Shown piece by piece: positions 33,180-42,660 of a stretch of DNA of 64,000 nt. The stretch is taken from positions 2,728,001 to 2,792,000 of the forward strand of contig NZ_JBHLWO010000002.1 in assembly GCF_042432805.1 (NCBI RefSeq), read 5' to 3'. How positions within the stretch are numbered: position 1 is the stretch's first letter; every line of letters begins with the position of its first letter. This DNA comes from Olivibacter oleidegradans. Lineage in GTDB: Bacteria; Bacteroidota; Bacteroidia; Sphingobacteriales; Sphingobacteriaceae. The translations under genes and the position numbers were made by a program. A model generated the notes under the pieces. It did not search any database, was not told the DNA's origin, and saw only the letters and a list, made by a program, of their open reading frames with translations.

Positions 33180-33731
33180 TCATTTAATAGCTTTTATTTT
33201 AAATTTTTTCTGAATTACTTCTGCAAGATTGTCTAGCTCCTTTTTGTTTTCTTTACGCGCAGGAATCCAAACCGGGATCAAAGGGTAATAACTACTCATA
33301 AAAATCAAATACCCCTTGTAAAATTGTAATTTCTGAAACATTTGCCAGCCACATTCATTCACTAAATGCCCATAACTTATACGGACTCTCTTTTCGTCTA
33401 AATCATAAACCATGCTCGTTTTTCCAACCTGCCTTTCGAACTCCCGCATAAATGGTATCCCTCTCAAAGAAGCGTTTAGCTTATAAAACCACCATGCTAT
33501 CACCAATAATGCCGAAAACATCATAAAATACCAAAAGCGGACATCTAAAAGGAAAAGGCAATAATCATTGGAAGGGCTATCTTCTTGGTTGGCTCCTATT
33601 ATTTGCGCCAAGCTATACACTGTAACAGTTGCCGACAAAAACAACCATCCTTTGCTTCGTTCATACCACCATCTTTTCGTCATTCGTTTATAAGTCTCCA
33701 GATAATGATCGTCTGTTATTATTAACTGCAT
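33180..33731 (-). CDS. YcxB-like two-helix membrane protein
   Basis: 183 residues. Two membrane helices (about 28-46 and 67-86) are followed by a soluble C-terminal part with VYDLDEKRVRISYGHLVNECGW and later YYPLIPVWIPARKENKKEL, the pattern of YcxB-like domains. Function unknown. It lies 121 bp upstream of the TlpA-like gene on the same strand and could share a transcript. Confidence 0.65.
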   Translation of the reverse strand: MQLIITDDHYLETYKRMTKRWWYERSKGWLFLSATVTVYSLAQIIGANQEDSPSNDYCLFLLDVRFWYFMMFSALLVIAWWFYKLNASLRGIPFMREFERQVGKTSMVYDLDEKRVRISYGHLVNECGWQMFQKLQFYKGYLIFMSSYYPLIPVWIPARKENKKELDNLAEVIQKKFKIKAIK

Positions 33732-33874
33732 AGATTGTTTAAATCATGGGTTTTAGGTTTAGTTCTTTCTTTGCTATCTGCTTGGTTATTAGCACTAATT
33801 TATAAATTAAATGGAATTCCACAAAATGTATAAAAATTCAAGAACACAATCTCTGCTTTCCTACAAGCTTACTA

Positions 33875-34774
33875 TCATTTAGCAGTATAGTAATCCCAGG
33901 TTGCTTTGGTGATGGAGGCAATTATATCCTCCGCAGTTTTGTACTTTTCCGTTGTGTTATACACAAACACTGCAATTGCAAAATGTTTTCCGTTGGGTAA
34001 TTGTATAATCCCTACATCATTAACCGCAGCAGTTAATCCCTCATCATTGGTAAAAGAGCTGCCCGGTCTATGCGCAACTTCTGCATTTGTAGGTAGTTTT
34101 CCTTTTATACGGTTAGGCCCCACAACCGTTTCTACCATAGTTTTATACAGGAATTCGGTTGATGATCTAGTTAAAATTCTTCCTTCGTAAAACTGCTTCA
34201 ACTGTTGCGTGGAAAAATTTGGTGTTATTGTATTTACATATTGGGCATCCCAATTTCGGTGCATTTCTTCTTCGTTGTTTTTAATAACGAAGTTGGGACT
34301 GGCAATGAAGGTGTCAATAGCATGTACTCCTCCTACAAGTCTTATCAAAATGTCACAGATATTGTTATCGCTGTGGGAAACCATCCATTGCAACGATTCC
34401 TTTAGGGCTATATAGACATTTCCCTCCGGATATTTTTTCCTGAACGGACTCCATGTTTCTTCGAGCAATTCGTCTTTTTTTATAAAGATTTTTTGATTTA
34501 GTGACAGTTCACCTTTGTCAACCTTGTTTAAAACTGTCAACGCAATTTGAAATTTGAAAACACTGATCATAGGATAGTGTTTGTAACCGTTAACGCTCAG
34601 GGTATCATTGTCTTCAATACCTAGAATAGAAACGCCTACTTCTGCGTTTCCCGTCGCGATAATTTCCTTTATCTGACGGCGAAGTACTTCTTTTGAAGAT
34701 TGCGCGAGCGCATGAAAGGAAATAAATATAAAGAGGGCTGATATCAGTAAGCGCGTTGGTATGCTATATTTCAT
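33875..34774 (-). CDS. Class A beta-lactamase, subclass A2-like, with altered KTG box
   Basis: 299 residues with a signal peptide ending HALAQ. Motifs: SVFK (nucleophile S71, K74), SDN (135-137), EEEMHRNW (the omega-loop glutamate and asparagine), all typical of the PER/CfxA/CepA lineage, where the sequence QYVN also occurs. The third motif, normally KTG, reads HRPGSS (235-240): arginine replaces lysine and proline replaces threonine. The last half (GLTAAVNDVGIIQLPNGKHF) is otherwise normal for the family. It is a periplasmic serine beta-lactamase by fold; activity is uncertain because of the third motif. Confidence 0.85.
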   Translation of the reverse strand: MKYSIPTRLLISALFIFISFHALAQSSKEVLRRQIKEIIATGNAEVGVSILGIEDNDTLSVNGYKHYPMISVFKFQIALTVLNKVDKGELSLNQKIFIKKDELLEETWSPFRKKYPEGNVYIALKESLQWMVSHSDNNICDILIRLVGGVHAIDTFIASPNFVIKNNEEEMHRNWDAQYVNTITPNFSTQQLKQFYEGRILTRSSTEFLYKTMVETVVGPNRIKGKLPTNAEVAHRPGSSFTNDEGLTAAVNDVGIIQLPNGKHFAIAVFVYNTTEKYKTAEDIIASITKATWDYYTAK

Positions 34775-35123
34775 AAGATGCTGTTAAAACGGCAAAATAA
34801 CGTTTTTATACCTTATTTTCCCTCTTTTACAAATCAATTATATGACGACTTGAATATTAACAGTAGTCCCTCTACAAAATATGTGAAATACTGAAAAACA
34901 CCATCCTTCGCATTCTACTATATGCCAGAAACAAACTTAATTGGCTTTATTTTTAGGCTTCTATGGAAAACTATTTCCTAAAGAACGATCGATTGTTCGG
35001 AATCAGAAAAGAGTGTCCGTATCTGAACAGCAACCGATTGGTATAGAGAGCTTAACATGTCTATGCAATCGGAATTCCCGTGTTTGGCAAACTTCTTGTC
35101 AAAGGATAACTAAAAGAAATACC
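34775..35123. other. Divergent promoter region, beta-lactamase / serine hydrolase
   Basis: 350 bases with no gene; an open frame in line with the serine hydrolase lacks homology and a signal peptide. Presumed to contain both promoters. Confidence 0.4.
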
Positions 35124-36191
35124 ATGAAAAGGTTAATCCTATTTGTTTTATCGGTGATTCATTTAGTATGTTCAGCACTTGCTCAATCGGATGATCGCTC
35201 AACTGCTATTAGTGGTTTGTTCAAGGGGTATGATATCAATAACATGGCCGGTGTGAGCGTAATGGTGATCAAAGACAGCCAAATCATTTATAACCGATCT
35301 TTCGGCTTTGCAGATGCCGCTCATAAAGTACCCGCTACTCCGCATACGAATTATCGCCTCGCTTCCCTGAGCAAGCCATTCACTGCTATGGCTGTAATGA
35401 TACTACGGGATGAGCGCAAGCTTTCACTGGATGACCCTCTGCATAAATTCTTTCCAAAGATTCGTATATATGGGAATCAGATAACAATACGCCATATGCT
35501 GACCCATACAGCCGGCTTACCGAATTACGGCGACCTCATTCCGCCGGGAACCACCAAACCGCTTACCGACTGGGATGTGCTCCATTTAGTAGAACAACAG
35601 GATACGGCTGCTTTTAAACCGGGGCAACGGTTCGAATACAGTAACACTGCTTATTCTCTACTTAGTCTTATTGTAGAAAAAGTATCCGGGATGCCGTATG
35701 ATGAATTCATAAAACAGCGCATTTTTAAACCACTGGGAATGACCAATAGTACCCTGAACGTCATGGGCGACAGCATTCGGAACCGTGCTTATGGCTACGA
35801 CAAAAAAGGCGATAGCCTGGTGATGAGCGATCAAAGTCTATACAGTTATGTTCTGGGCGATGGCGGCGTTTACTCTTCCGTAAGTGACCTTTTTAAATGG
35901 GATCAGGCTTTATATACTTCTAAATTGGTAAAATCTGAAACAATAGACGAGATGTTTACAATTAAATCCTGGGAAAATGACCACACAGCATACGGATATG
36001 GATGGTATATCGACGAAAAATACGGTCAGAAACGGGTTTCCCATTCCGGCGGTACATCAGGCTTTTCAACTTACATGATCCGTTATCCTACCCTGAAATT
36101 TTCAATTATCATACTTTCCAACCTGGATGAAGGTTTTACTGTGGGAGAGGTCACCAATCGGATTGAGAATATTTATTTGAAAGGGCATTGA
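35124..36191 (+). CDS. Serine hydrolase of the beta-lactamase/PBP (class C-like) family
   Basis: 355 residues from the ATG at 35124, chosen because it begins a clear signal peptide (MKRLILFVLSVIHLVCSALA); the open frame runs further upstream without homology. Active-site motifs: S81-L-S-K84, Y172-S-N174 and HSGGTSG near the end. These enzymes act on beta-lactams, D-Ala-peptides or esters; substrate is not readable. It stands alone, divergent from the beta-lactamase gene with about 350 bp between them, in which no other gene is seen. Confidence 0.87.
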   Translation: MKRLILFVLSVIHLVCSALAQSDDRSTAISGLFKGYDINNMAGVSVMVIKDSQIIYNRSFGFADAAHKVPATPHTNYRLASLSKPFTAMAVMILRDERKLSLDDPLHKFFPKIRIYGNQITIRHMLTHTAGLPNYGDLIPPGTTKPLTDWDVLHLVEQQDTAAFKPGQRFEYSNTAYSLLSLIVEKVSGMPYDEFIKQRIFKPLGMTNSTLNVMGDSIRNRAYGYDKKGDSLVMSDQSLYSYVLGDGGVYSSVSDLFKWDQALYTSKLVKSETIDEMFTIKSWENDHTAYGYGWYIDEKYGQKRVSHSGGTSGFSTYMIRYPTLKFSIIILSNLDEGFTVGEVTNRIENIYLKGH

Positions 36192-36250
36192 CAGGTCAGC
36201 TTCAACGTCTCAGCGTAATAGTTCACGATAGAAAGGTCCGTGAGGAGTTC

Positions 36251-36330
36251 CAGTTTAGTTCCACTAGGTTATAAATTAAATGATATTTCACAAAGTTTGT
36301 AAAATTGAGAAGATTTCTTCTCCCCCATCC
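36251..36330. repeat. Dispersed intergenic repeat, copy 1
   Basis: Starts CAGTTTAGTTCCACTAGGTT and continues to TTGAGAAGATTTC. It matches 41714-41795 over about 80 bases with scattered differences; a shorter related piece lies near 33795-33840. The rest of 36192-36530 shows no gene. Confidence 0.5.
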
Positions 36331-36530
36331 TGTCAACCAATTAGCTGCTTTCTTGTCAGGGTGTTAAACTATTGATAAGCATATAAATAATGTTTTCAAT
36401 GAAAGCTAATTGATAAAGGTTTAGTTATCGCAAAACTTGCAACAGCCGTATTAGACGCTATCATGTAGACTATTACAATTCGGAGGTTATTATTTCCGTT
36501 GTAATTCCAAAATTGCCGCCCGCATGTAGT

Positions 36531-37013
36531 TTAAGCCTTTTTCGGGATCGTGTAGTCTTGCTCATACCGATCTATAAAAAAGTAAGTGAGTGACGTAAAT
36601 ACAACACTAAATAAAGCTGCCAAACAGGGATAGAGCAAATTGACATACCAGGGATCTATCACAAATAGATTCAGTACAAAACAACCCAGCATAACAATGT
36701 AGAACATAAACAATACGAACAGCGTAAGAAATTTCCTGTAAAAGGTATAGTTTCTACCCGCTTTCCGCTCGTGATCTTTGATCAATTGGAAAGGCAATAA
36801 AAGGAAAATCAAGCAAACAAAATAAAGCAGAAAAAAGACCCCATAGTCATAAATAGAAGTTAAGTATTCATAAAATGATGCGAACCGTTGTCCGTTCGTT
36901 TCAAATTTACCCGATATCAGCGCTTTGAAAACACCTTGTAAAGCGCCCACATGCAATACGATGGGTGACAATAAAGGCAAAAGCAGATTTAATGTTATTT
37001 TTCTTAAAGTCAT
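36531..37013 (-). CDS. Four-helix membrane protein of unknown function
   Basis: 160 residues with four hydrophobic helices (about 10-30, 56-76, 92-115, 122-148) and a conserved-looking end FFIDRYEQDY. No family recognised. A 52-codon remnant at 56182-56341 ends with the similar LYFLVDRYTEK, suggesting a small paralogous family in this genome. No operon partner. Confidence 0.5.
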   Translation of the reverse strand: MTLRKITLNLLLPLLSPIVLHVGALQGVFKALISGKFETNGQRFASFYEYLTSIYDYGVFFLLYFVCLIFLLLPFQLIKDHERKAGRNYTFYRKFLTLFVLFMFYIVMLGCFVLNLFVIDPWYVNLLYPCLAALFSVVFTSLTYFFIDRYEQDYTIPKKA

Positions 37014-37460
37014 GTAAAAGAACTTTATCCGATCCGGGCAATCTCACTTAATATCCCCCCTTTCACAAATGGTCTTACAGTACAATTAGCCGTCATAGAT
37101 GGTAGTTGATTTACCAAAGAAACTGCTTAATTATTACTAAAACATTATGCTGTTGTTACTTTTAGGAAGAAAGGAATCGTAGCAGAACAAGAATCAACAC
37201 TTCAAGCGTGGCGGCCGGACAGAGGTAGGAACCGATAATTGCGCCTTAGGCAGCACCTCCTGAACCACACCACCATATTTAGCTTTATTTACTTAATACT
37301 TCGATTTATTCTTCTACAATGTAAGTTCCCGTGTTGCTAGCTCCAACTGACAATCTGTGAAATATCGAGGAATACACTCCATCCTATTATAATTTTCCAA
37401 ATAGCTTAATCATTTCTGTTTTGCTTTTTACGGGAAGCTGTAAAGGAAGGAGAAGTGTAT
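37014..37460. other. Intergenic, no gene supported
   Basis: About 450 bases. A minus-strand end LSVGASNTGTYIVEE plus stop near 37310-37360 may be the tail of a lost secreted protein, but I cannot confirm it. A copy of the TTACGG palindrome lies at 37428-37443. Confidence 0.3.
37428..37443. repeat. Dispersed palindrome TTACGG-N4-CTGTAA, copy 3
   Basis: Arms TTACGG/CTGTAA around GAAG, one G-T pair. It lies 18 bp before the terminator at 37461. Confidence 0.45.
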
Positions 37461-37493
37461 AAAAAATGCCATCTAGGAGATGGCATTTTTAAA
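37461..37493 (-). terminator. Strong bidirectional rho-independent terminator
   Basis: AAAAAATGCCATCT, a three-base AGG loop, then AGATGGCATTTTTAAA: a long perfect stem flanked by A- and T-runs. It terminates the Rpn-type gene remnant. Confidence 0.8.
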
Positions 37494-37514
37494 CAATTAT
37501 ATCAGTTGTAAAAC

Positions 37515-38489
37515 CTACAACTTCTCTACTACCGCCAAGGGCAGTTTTAGACTTTCAGCAATGACGTGGTTGGCTACACCTGCGTTTTTTAAAGACTGTG
37601 CAGAGGCCAATTTCTCTTGGTCTGCTTTTTTACGCTCCTTTTCAGCTGCTTTTTCAGCAGCCTTTTTCTCAGCAAGCGACATCGCGCTGTTCCATAACCA
37701 CTTATCCTGCAAACTTGCTTCGTATGCCATTCTTTCCTCCTTTGTTAAATTGGACACTTCTGCTATTTTAAAAATTCGTTGAAATATCCGTTTGTTCATG
37801 AACGTTGGGATCTTATCCGCCTTACTTAGGTTATTCAATAGCCAGAACCACCTATCCTTATCCGTTTTGATCTCCTTGTCCTTCTTTACAGACCGAGCAT
37901 AAAATTAAATAAAAAAATTAAAACACGTTTATGCGAGCTCTCGCCCGCCCTTTGAAACAAGCAATAGGCGAAACTTAGGGAGTTCTAGAAATATATAGCT
38001 CAATTTACTGTAAAAAATTCTTCCCGAATCTTTGTCTATCAGGGAGATACTCTTCAAATATCGTTCCCGTTCCGTATCATCCATCCTAAACTCCAATATG
38101 CCTATGAAAATCACTTCCGGCAGTTCAAAGTTCCAGTATTCAACTCCTTTGGGATACTGGCTGCTTATAAGCCGCGAAGTACTGAACATAACCCGCTCTT
38201 TAAAGTTATCGTGGTTCATACGCTGCATTTCCACAATGATTTCTTCTCCGTTATCACCTGTACATCGAAGATCAAAAATAACTTTCTTCTGATCGGCTGT
38301 TTCGCCCAAATATTCTGTGGGGCCATATACAAGGCTTTTGATACGTTTACTGCTTCCGATCAATTCATTCAAAAAGGGGATCAATATATCCTGATGGGCA
38401 GGTCTTCCAAACAAAAATTTGAATCCGAAGTCGCTCCCGGGGTCAATATATCGACCAACAGTAGGTTTGTCTAAGTTGTTTTTTGTCAT
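37515..38489 (-). pseudogene. Rpn-family PD-(D/E)XK nuclease/transposase gene, split
   Basis: The first 186 codons (38489-37929) are the start of an Rpn family recombination-promoting nuclease: GRYIDPGSDFGFKFLFGRP, LRCTGDNGEEIIVEMQRMN and RVMFSTSRLIS. The frame then breaks after LELPKFR. The C-terminal part continues from 37838 in another frame (NNLSKADKIPTF, a lysine/alanine-rich coiled coil, and ASAQSLKNAGVANHVIAESL), and the bridging DNA (37839-37910) still reads KKDKEIKTDKDRWFWL. So the family's full length is present but disrupted by a frameshift or short insertion near 37920. Inactive as a whole. Confidence 0.8.
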
Positions 38490-38623
38490 GCTTTGATATT
38501 TAGGTCATTTACAAATATAGCAAAACAGATTTTAAATTACTAAAAAAATTAGCTTTGTTTTGTAGTTGGTTGTCGAAAACAATCATGTTTCTAACCGAAT
38601 ATAATCGGTTCTGCTTTGGGTTT

Positions 38624-38638
38624 TTACGATTTCCGTAA
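38624..38638. repeat. Dispersed palindrome, copy 4
   Basis: TTACG/CGTAA arms around five bases. It is part of a ~60-bp repeat (38597-38660) resembling 41806-41870. Confidence 0.45.
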
Positions 38639-38648
38639 GTTGATAGGA

Positions 38649-39112
38649 TTACTGATTTACCACCCGTTTTCCCAGAGCCGTCAATGTATACCGTTGCTCA
38701 CTACTTGTAGGGTTATCTGGATTTGGCAACGCTACAAATCCTGCCTCGATTGCTGGACTTAAATAGTTTTTAGTGAAGTTTCCTATCTGATAAACCTAAC
38801 AGATGTTGTAATTCTTGCCGTTTATGTTCTTTAGTAAACATAGCCAACAATCGCTCAACTTGGGGGGATACTTTGAACTTTCTAAAATCTTGGGCATACC
38901 GGATCCAAGTTGTTCTACCAATTACAGATCCCGATAAACTCGCATAAGTTCCCGATTTCTCGGAATGGATACACCATCAAAAGACTCTGCGACACTTAAA
39001 CCTTCCGGCAATGTTCCTGCCGACGTAATTTCTATTCGATCGGAAAATATTTCAAATTTAGGGGGCACTTCTCTCGTAAAATCATTATGTACTACCGCCT
39101 CGTGTGTCTTTA
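38649..39112 (-). pseudogene. Remnant of AlbA_2/HATPase-type ATP-binding regulator
   Basis: The minus strand reads EAVVHNDFTREVPPKFEIF, SDRIEITSAGTLPEGLS, SIPRNRELMRVYRDL, a stop, then LVEQLGSGMPKIL. This is the HATPase_c_4 part of transcriptional regulators that begin with an AlbA_2 domain. A later frame gives NYLSPAIEAGFVALPNPDNP and ALGKRVVNQ, the C-terminal winged helix. The N-terminal domain is missing, cut off at the ABC permease gene, and there are at least one stop and two frameshifts. Confidence 0.7.
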
Positions 39113-39125
39113 GCTTAACACATTA

Positions 39126-41510
39126 TCATTCTGTCTTTAGAGACTTGACCGGATTCATCAGAGCAGCTTTCAAGGATCGGTACCCAACGGTCAACAATGC
39201 TATGACCAGCGTGATGGCAACAGCCATTATGAAGATACCGGCGCCAATATTGATCCGGTAAATAAAGTTTTCCAGCCAGCTATTCATTATCCACCAGGCC
39301 ATGGGTGCCGCGATCAGAAAAGCAATAAGCAGTAGCCGAACAAACTCTCTTCCGTACAGCCATAGGATGTTTCTTATACTAGCTCCCAGCACTTTGCGTA
39401 CACCAACTTCTTTGGTTTTCTGAGTGGTCATAAAAGAAACAAGGCCGTACAAACCTAGACAACCTATTATTATCGCAATGCCGGCGAAGGTCTGGACTAA
39501 GCGCAGTATCCTATAGTCCTGCTCGTAAAACCGCGCGATCTGATCATCCAAGAAGTCATATTCATATACATGGTTTGGAAAGGTCACTTTCCAAACCGGA
39601 GCAATCGCTTCCAACGTACGTCGCAAATTAGAAGGGTTGATCTTTACAGCAATCCGATTGTACCAGTTACTTTGCGTTGTTATGCAGAGTGGGTCAATAC
39701 CTGTGTGGAACGATTGATTATGAAAGTCCTTTACTACGCCAACGATCGTACCTTTCGTATCGTTAATAATGGCATTCTTTCCGATCACTCCATCGTTGGA
39801 CACTCCTAGTTTTTTCGCCAAGGTTTCATTAATAAGGTACTCACGTACAGTATCCGAAGGATGCAGATTACGCCCCGTCAACAGTTCCAATCCGAAAGTG
39901 GATAAATACTGCTCATCTCCCCCTTTGAAGACGACGTCGTAATTTTCCTTTTCGGTGCGGGTGTCGTATACAATTTCAAAGCTGTTGCCACTCTCACTGG
40001 CCGGAGCTTGTGTACAAAAACTCACCCTTTCAACCCCCGCCAGTCTGGAGAACTCGGAACGGAGCGTACTTACAGTTGATTTATCGCCGGTTGGCAGTGG
40101 CAATATTACGATAGCGTCCCTGGTAAATCCCATATCGGTCTGCCGGGTAAAGTTTATCTGATGTGCTATAACCAACGTACCGATGATGAGGAGCTGAGAA
40201 ATCGTAAACTGCGTCACGACCAATCCCCTTCGCAGTGAAAAGCCTCCTGTATGACGCTCGGATATTTTTCCTTTGAGCGCTAGCACAGGCTGGAAACCCG
40301 CCAGAACAAGACCCGGATATGCTCCCGAAAGGAAAGTAATCAGAAGAAAAAGTAGCGGCAAAAATATCAGCAGATGATAATCGTAGAAAAAGATGCTCAT
40401 AACAGGCACTTCAAACACTGATCTGAGCAAGGGCAAGGCCCAGTATAACAACATGAATGCCAACACTATAGCTATAAAGACAATGAGAGCCGTTTCGACC
40501 ATAAATTGCCAGAAAAGTTGTTTTCGGAAGCTACCCAATGTTTTCCGTATGCCGATCTCTTTTGCGCGGTTCAATGCTTGGGCGGTGGCCAGGTTAACAA
40601 AATTTACTGATGCAGTTATAATGAGAAAAACCGCAATAAGCGACAACGCCCAAAGACTTTGCTTAGTTACCTTTCCATCGAAGTCCGGATTGAAGTGAAT
40701 ATCCGAAAGAGGTTGGAGACGGAACCGCCATTCTTTAACATAGTTTCCCTCGTAATACTTACTTGAAAAATCATGAAAAGCCTGATTGACGGTGGCAGGC
40801 AGGACGCCCGGTTTCAATAATACGAAACTTTGCAATTCGTCAGCATAACTGAGCCAGTTGTTGTCATTGCCTGCCCATGGATTGTAATCTTTCAGGTTGC
40901 CGTATGACAGATAGATCTCCTGCCTTCGATCCGTATTTTCCGGGAGATCTCGCAGAATACCGTCGATGCGGAAGTTTAGCTTATTATCTAAACGGATGAT
41001 CTTTCCCATAGGGTCTGTATCTCCGAAATATTTTTTTGCTACCCGTTCGGTAATCAGGGCTGTATTCGGATTCGTTAAAACGGTATTTTTATCACCCTGC
41101 ACTAACGGGAAGTCCAGGATATGGAAAAAATCCGGCTCGGCAAAAGCGACACCGTCTTCTTCCAAAAATTTTTGATTGTCAGAGGAATGCGGAAGAGAGA
41201 TTAATCGTTCCCTTTTTACATAGATTCGGGCAGCTTTTTCTCCAAATGTATAATCTTCTCTGAAAGCCCTCCCTACCGGTGGCGGACCACCCGGACTATA
41301 TACAGTTTGCTCAAGGCGGTTTTCCGTGACGATACGGTATATCCTATTTTTTTTTGCGTGAAAAGCGTCAACACTCAGGTGATATTTAACAAGAGAGAAG
41401 ATGAAGACCGTACAGGCAATGCCCAGTGTCAGGCCCAGTACGTTAGTCAGGGCATAGCCTCTATTACGGTTTAGGCTTCTTAGCGCAGTCTTGCAATAAT
41501 TCCTTATCAT
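39126..41510 (-). CDS. MacB/FtsX-type ABC transporter permease
   Basis: 794 residues in the two-repeat layout common in Bacteroidota: one membrane helix (20-42), a periplasmic MacB_PCD-like domain, three helices with the FtsX motif (NFVNLATAQALNRAKEIGIRK broken here at the usual position), then a second helix, second periplasmic domain and a second FtsX set ending with SFMTTQKTKEVGVRKVLGAS. It has no ATPase of its own and needs a separate partner, not seen nearby. Such permeases are mechanotransducers for export or envelope stress. It stands alone, with a possible sigma-54-type promoter upstream. Confidence 0.9.
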   Translation of the reverse strand: MIRNYCKTALRSLNRNRGYALTNVLGLTLGIACTVFIFSLVKYHLSVDAFHAKKNRIYRIVTENRLEQTVYSPGGPPPVGRAFREDYTFGEKAARIYVKRERLISLPHSSDNQKFLEEDGVAFAEPDFFHILDFPLVQGDKNTVLTNPNTALITERVAKKYFGDTDPMGKIIRLDNKLNFRIDGILRDLPENTDRRQEIYLSYGNLKDYNPWAGNDNNWLSYADELQSFVLLKPGVLPATVNQAFHDFSSKYYEGNYVKEWRFRLQPLSDIHFNPDFDGKVTKQSLWALSLIAVFLIITASVNFVNLATAQALNRAKEIGIRKTLGSFRKQLFWQFMVETALIVFIAIVLAFMLLYWALPLLRSVFEVPVMSIFFYDYHLLIFLPLLFLLITFLSGAYPGLVLAGFQPVLALKGKISERHTGGFSLRRGLVVTQFTISQLLIIGTLVIAHQINFTRQTDMGFTRDAIVILPLPTGDKSTVSTLRSEFSRLAGVERVSFCTQAPASESGNSFEIVYDTRTEKENYDVVFKGGDEQYLSTFGLELLTGRNLHPSDTVREYLINETLAKKLGVSNDGVIGKNAIINDTKGTIVGVVKDFHNQSFHTGIDPLCITTQSNWYNRIAVKINPSNLRRTLEAIAPVWKVTFPNHVYEYDFLDDQIARFYEQDYRILRLVQTFAGIAIIIGCLGLYGLVSFMTTQKTKEVGVRKVLGASIRNILWLYGREFVRLLLIAFLIAAPMAWWIMNSWLENFIYRINIGAGIFIMAVAITLVIALLTVGYRSLKAALMNPVKSLKTE

Positions 41511-41534
41511 TATCTGGCAGTTTTTTGAAAAAGC

Positions 41535-41618
41535 TCAAGAATATTGCCGGCTGTCGAAAATCAACTTCAAATACCATCGGCAATGATTTTAGCTTCGGAA
41601 AGTGTCCGAATGCGAACA
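41535..41618 (-). promoter_or_regulatory. Possible sigma-54-type promoter and enhancer palindrome
   Basis: Upstream of the permease, the minus strand carries GTGTTCGCATTCGGACAC (an imperfect palindrome) and nearer the start CCGGCAATATTCTTGAGC, which partly fits the -24/-12 pattern (GGC and TTG kept, the final GC replaced by GA). Suggestive only. Confidence 0.25.
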
Positions 41619-41713
41619 CCCGGTGTCTGAAGTTGGACAGTGACTATTGCGAGTTGTGAGTGCCATCCTTTAACCTCAATTTTTGTTAGCATTTTGATTT
41701 TAGCTAATAGTTT

Positions 41714-41870
41714 CAGTTTAGTTCTACTAAGTTATAAAATAGATGTCATGTTACGATTTGTGAATATTGAGAAATTTCCCTCTCCTAGCCTACCATGCTT
41801 CGGAAATGAATCTAATCGGTTCTGTTCATTTTTTACGGGAAGCCGTAAGTTGATATGATTACTGATTTAC
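41714..41870. repeat. Dispersed intergenic repeat, copy 2 plus palindrome copy 5
   Basis: The left half (41714-41795) matches 36251-36330; the right half (41806-41870) matches 38597-38660 and carries TTACGG/CCGTAA around GAAG at 41833-41848. The two repeats lie head to tail here, which suggests that they belong to one ancestral unit. No gene lies in 41511-41913. Confidence 0.5.
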
Positions 41871-41913
41871 TATTCGTTTCCTCTTTTCTGTGAATCAGCA
41901 TAGGCGACTGAAA

Positions 41914-42540
41914 TCAGGTGATTGGTTTTAGTTCCGCCAACTGCTGTTTTAATCGCTCCACCTCCTGCTTGAGTTCCCCGATCTGTCTGTCCTTGGGCGC
42001 TGTTATTTCGTCAATTTCCGACAGGCTATATTTCGGGGTGATGTGTTGTGGGCAATTCCAGTCATAGGCCTTGATGTGGAACAATAAGATACGTTCGGGC
42101 CTGAATTTATAGTCTTCGGGTTTGAGAAAATCGAATAGCTCCGGCCTATCATCGATCTCAACGATTTCAGCCTCGGCATACATCTTCAACCTTGCCCGCA
42201 TTGGATAGGATACAAAAATCAGGGATACCTTGGGGTTCATGGTAATATTTCCTAGGGAAATGTATTGCCTATTTCCTGTGAAATCGATCAGACCGATCGT
42301 TTGATCATCAATTACCTTTACAAAACCTTTCGGCCCCCCTCGGTGCTGAATGTAAGGGTAACCATTATCCCCGAAGGATGCCATATAGAAGCTATCCAAT
42401 TGACCGAGAAACTGAATTTCAATAGGTGTCAACCCATCTACATAAGTCATTTTCTCGACGCGCTTATAAGCCGTTCTGCTACCCAGTTTTTCCTGGAGGG
42501 TTTTAATGACATCGGTAAATGCAAGCTTTGGGTAATTCAT
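41914..42540 (-). CDS. Pyridoxamine 5'-phosphate oxidase-like flavoprotein with coiled-coil tail
   Basis: 208 residues. The split-barrel FMN fold is visible: IQFLGQLDSFYMASFGDNGYP shortened as LDSFYMASFGDNGYPYIQHR, then GFVKVIDDQTIGLIDFTGNR and NPKVSLIFV. Residues 185-205 (QIGELKQEVERLKQQLAEL) are a coiled coil, unusual for the enzyme core but known in this subfamily. It probably handles small reactive electrophiles or flavin chemistry. It is convergent in direction with nothing and lies 120 bp downstream of the AraC gene on the same strand, so it may be co-regulated. Confidence 0.8.
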   Translation of the reverse strand: MNYPKLAFTDVIKTLQEKLGSRTAYKRVEKMTYVDGLTPIEIQFLGQLDSFYMASFGDNGYPYIQHRGGPKGFVKVIDDQTIGLIDFTGNRQYISLGNITMNPKVSLIFVSYPMRARLKMYAEAEIVEIDDRPELFDFLKPEDYKFRPERILLFHIKAYDWNCPQHITPKYSLSEIDEITAPKDRQIGELKQEVERLKQQLAELKPIT

Positions 42541-42660
42541 ATTAACTTGTTATGATGATTCTGTACTATATGAAAGCTTCATGTTTCATAAGTCAAATAT
42601 CCATCATAAACAAATGCCGGTGTTAGGCAGAAATTCCCGCTGTGTAAACAATTTTTCCTT

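Noticed and set aside
34941..35123. Longer N-terminus for the serine hydrolase
   Set aside because: The added 61 codons have no homology and precede a perfect signal peptide starting at 35124.
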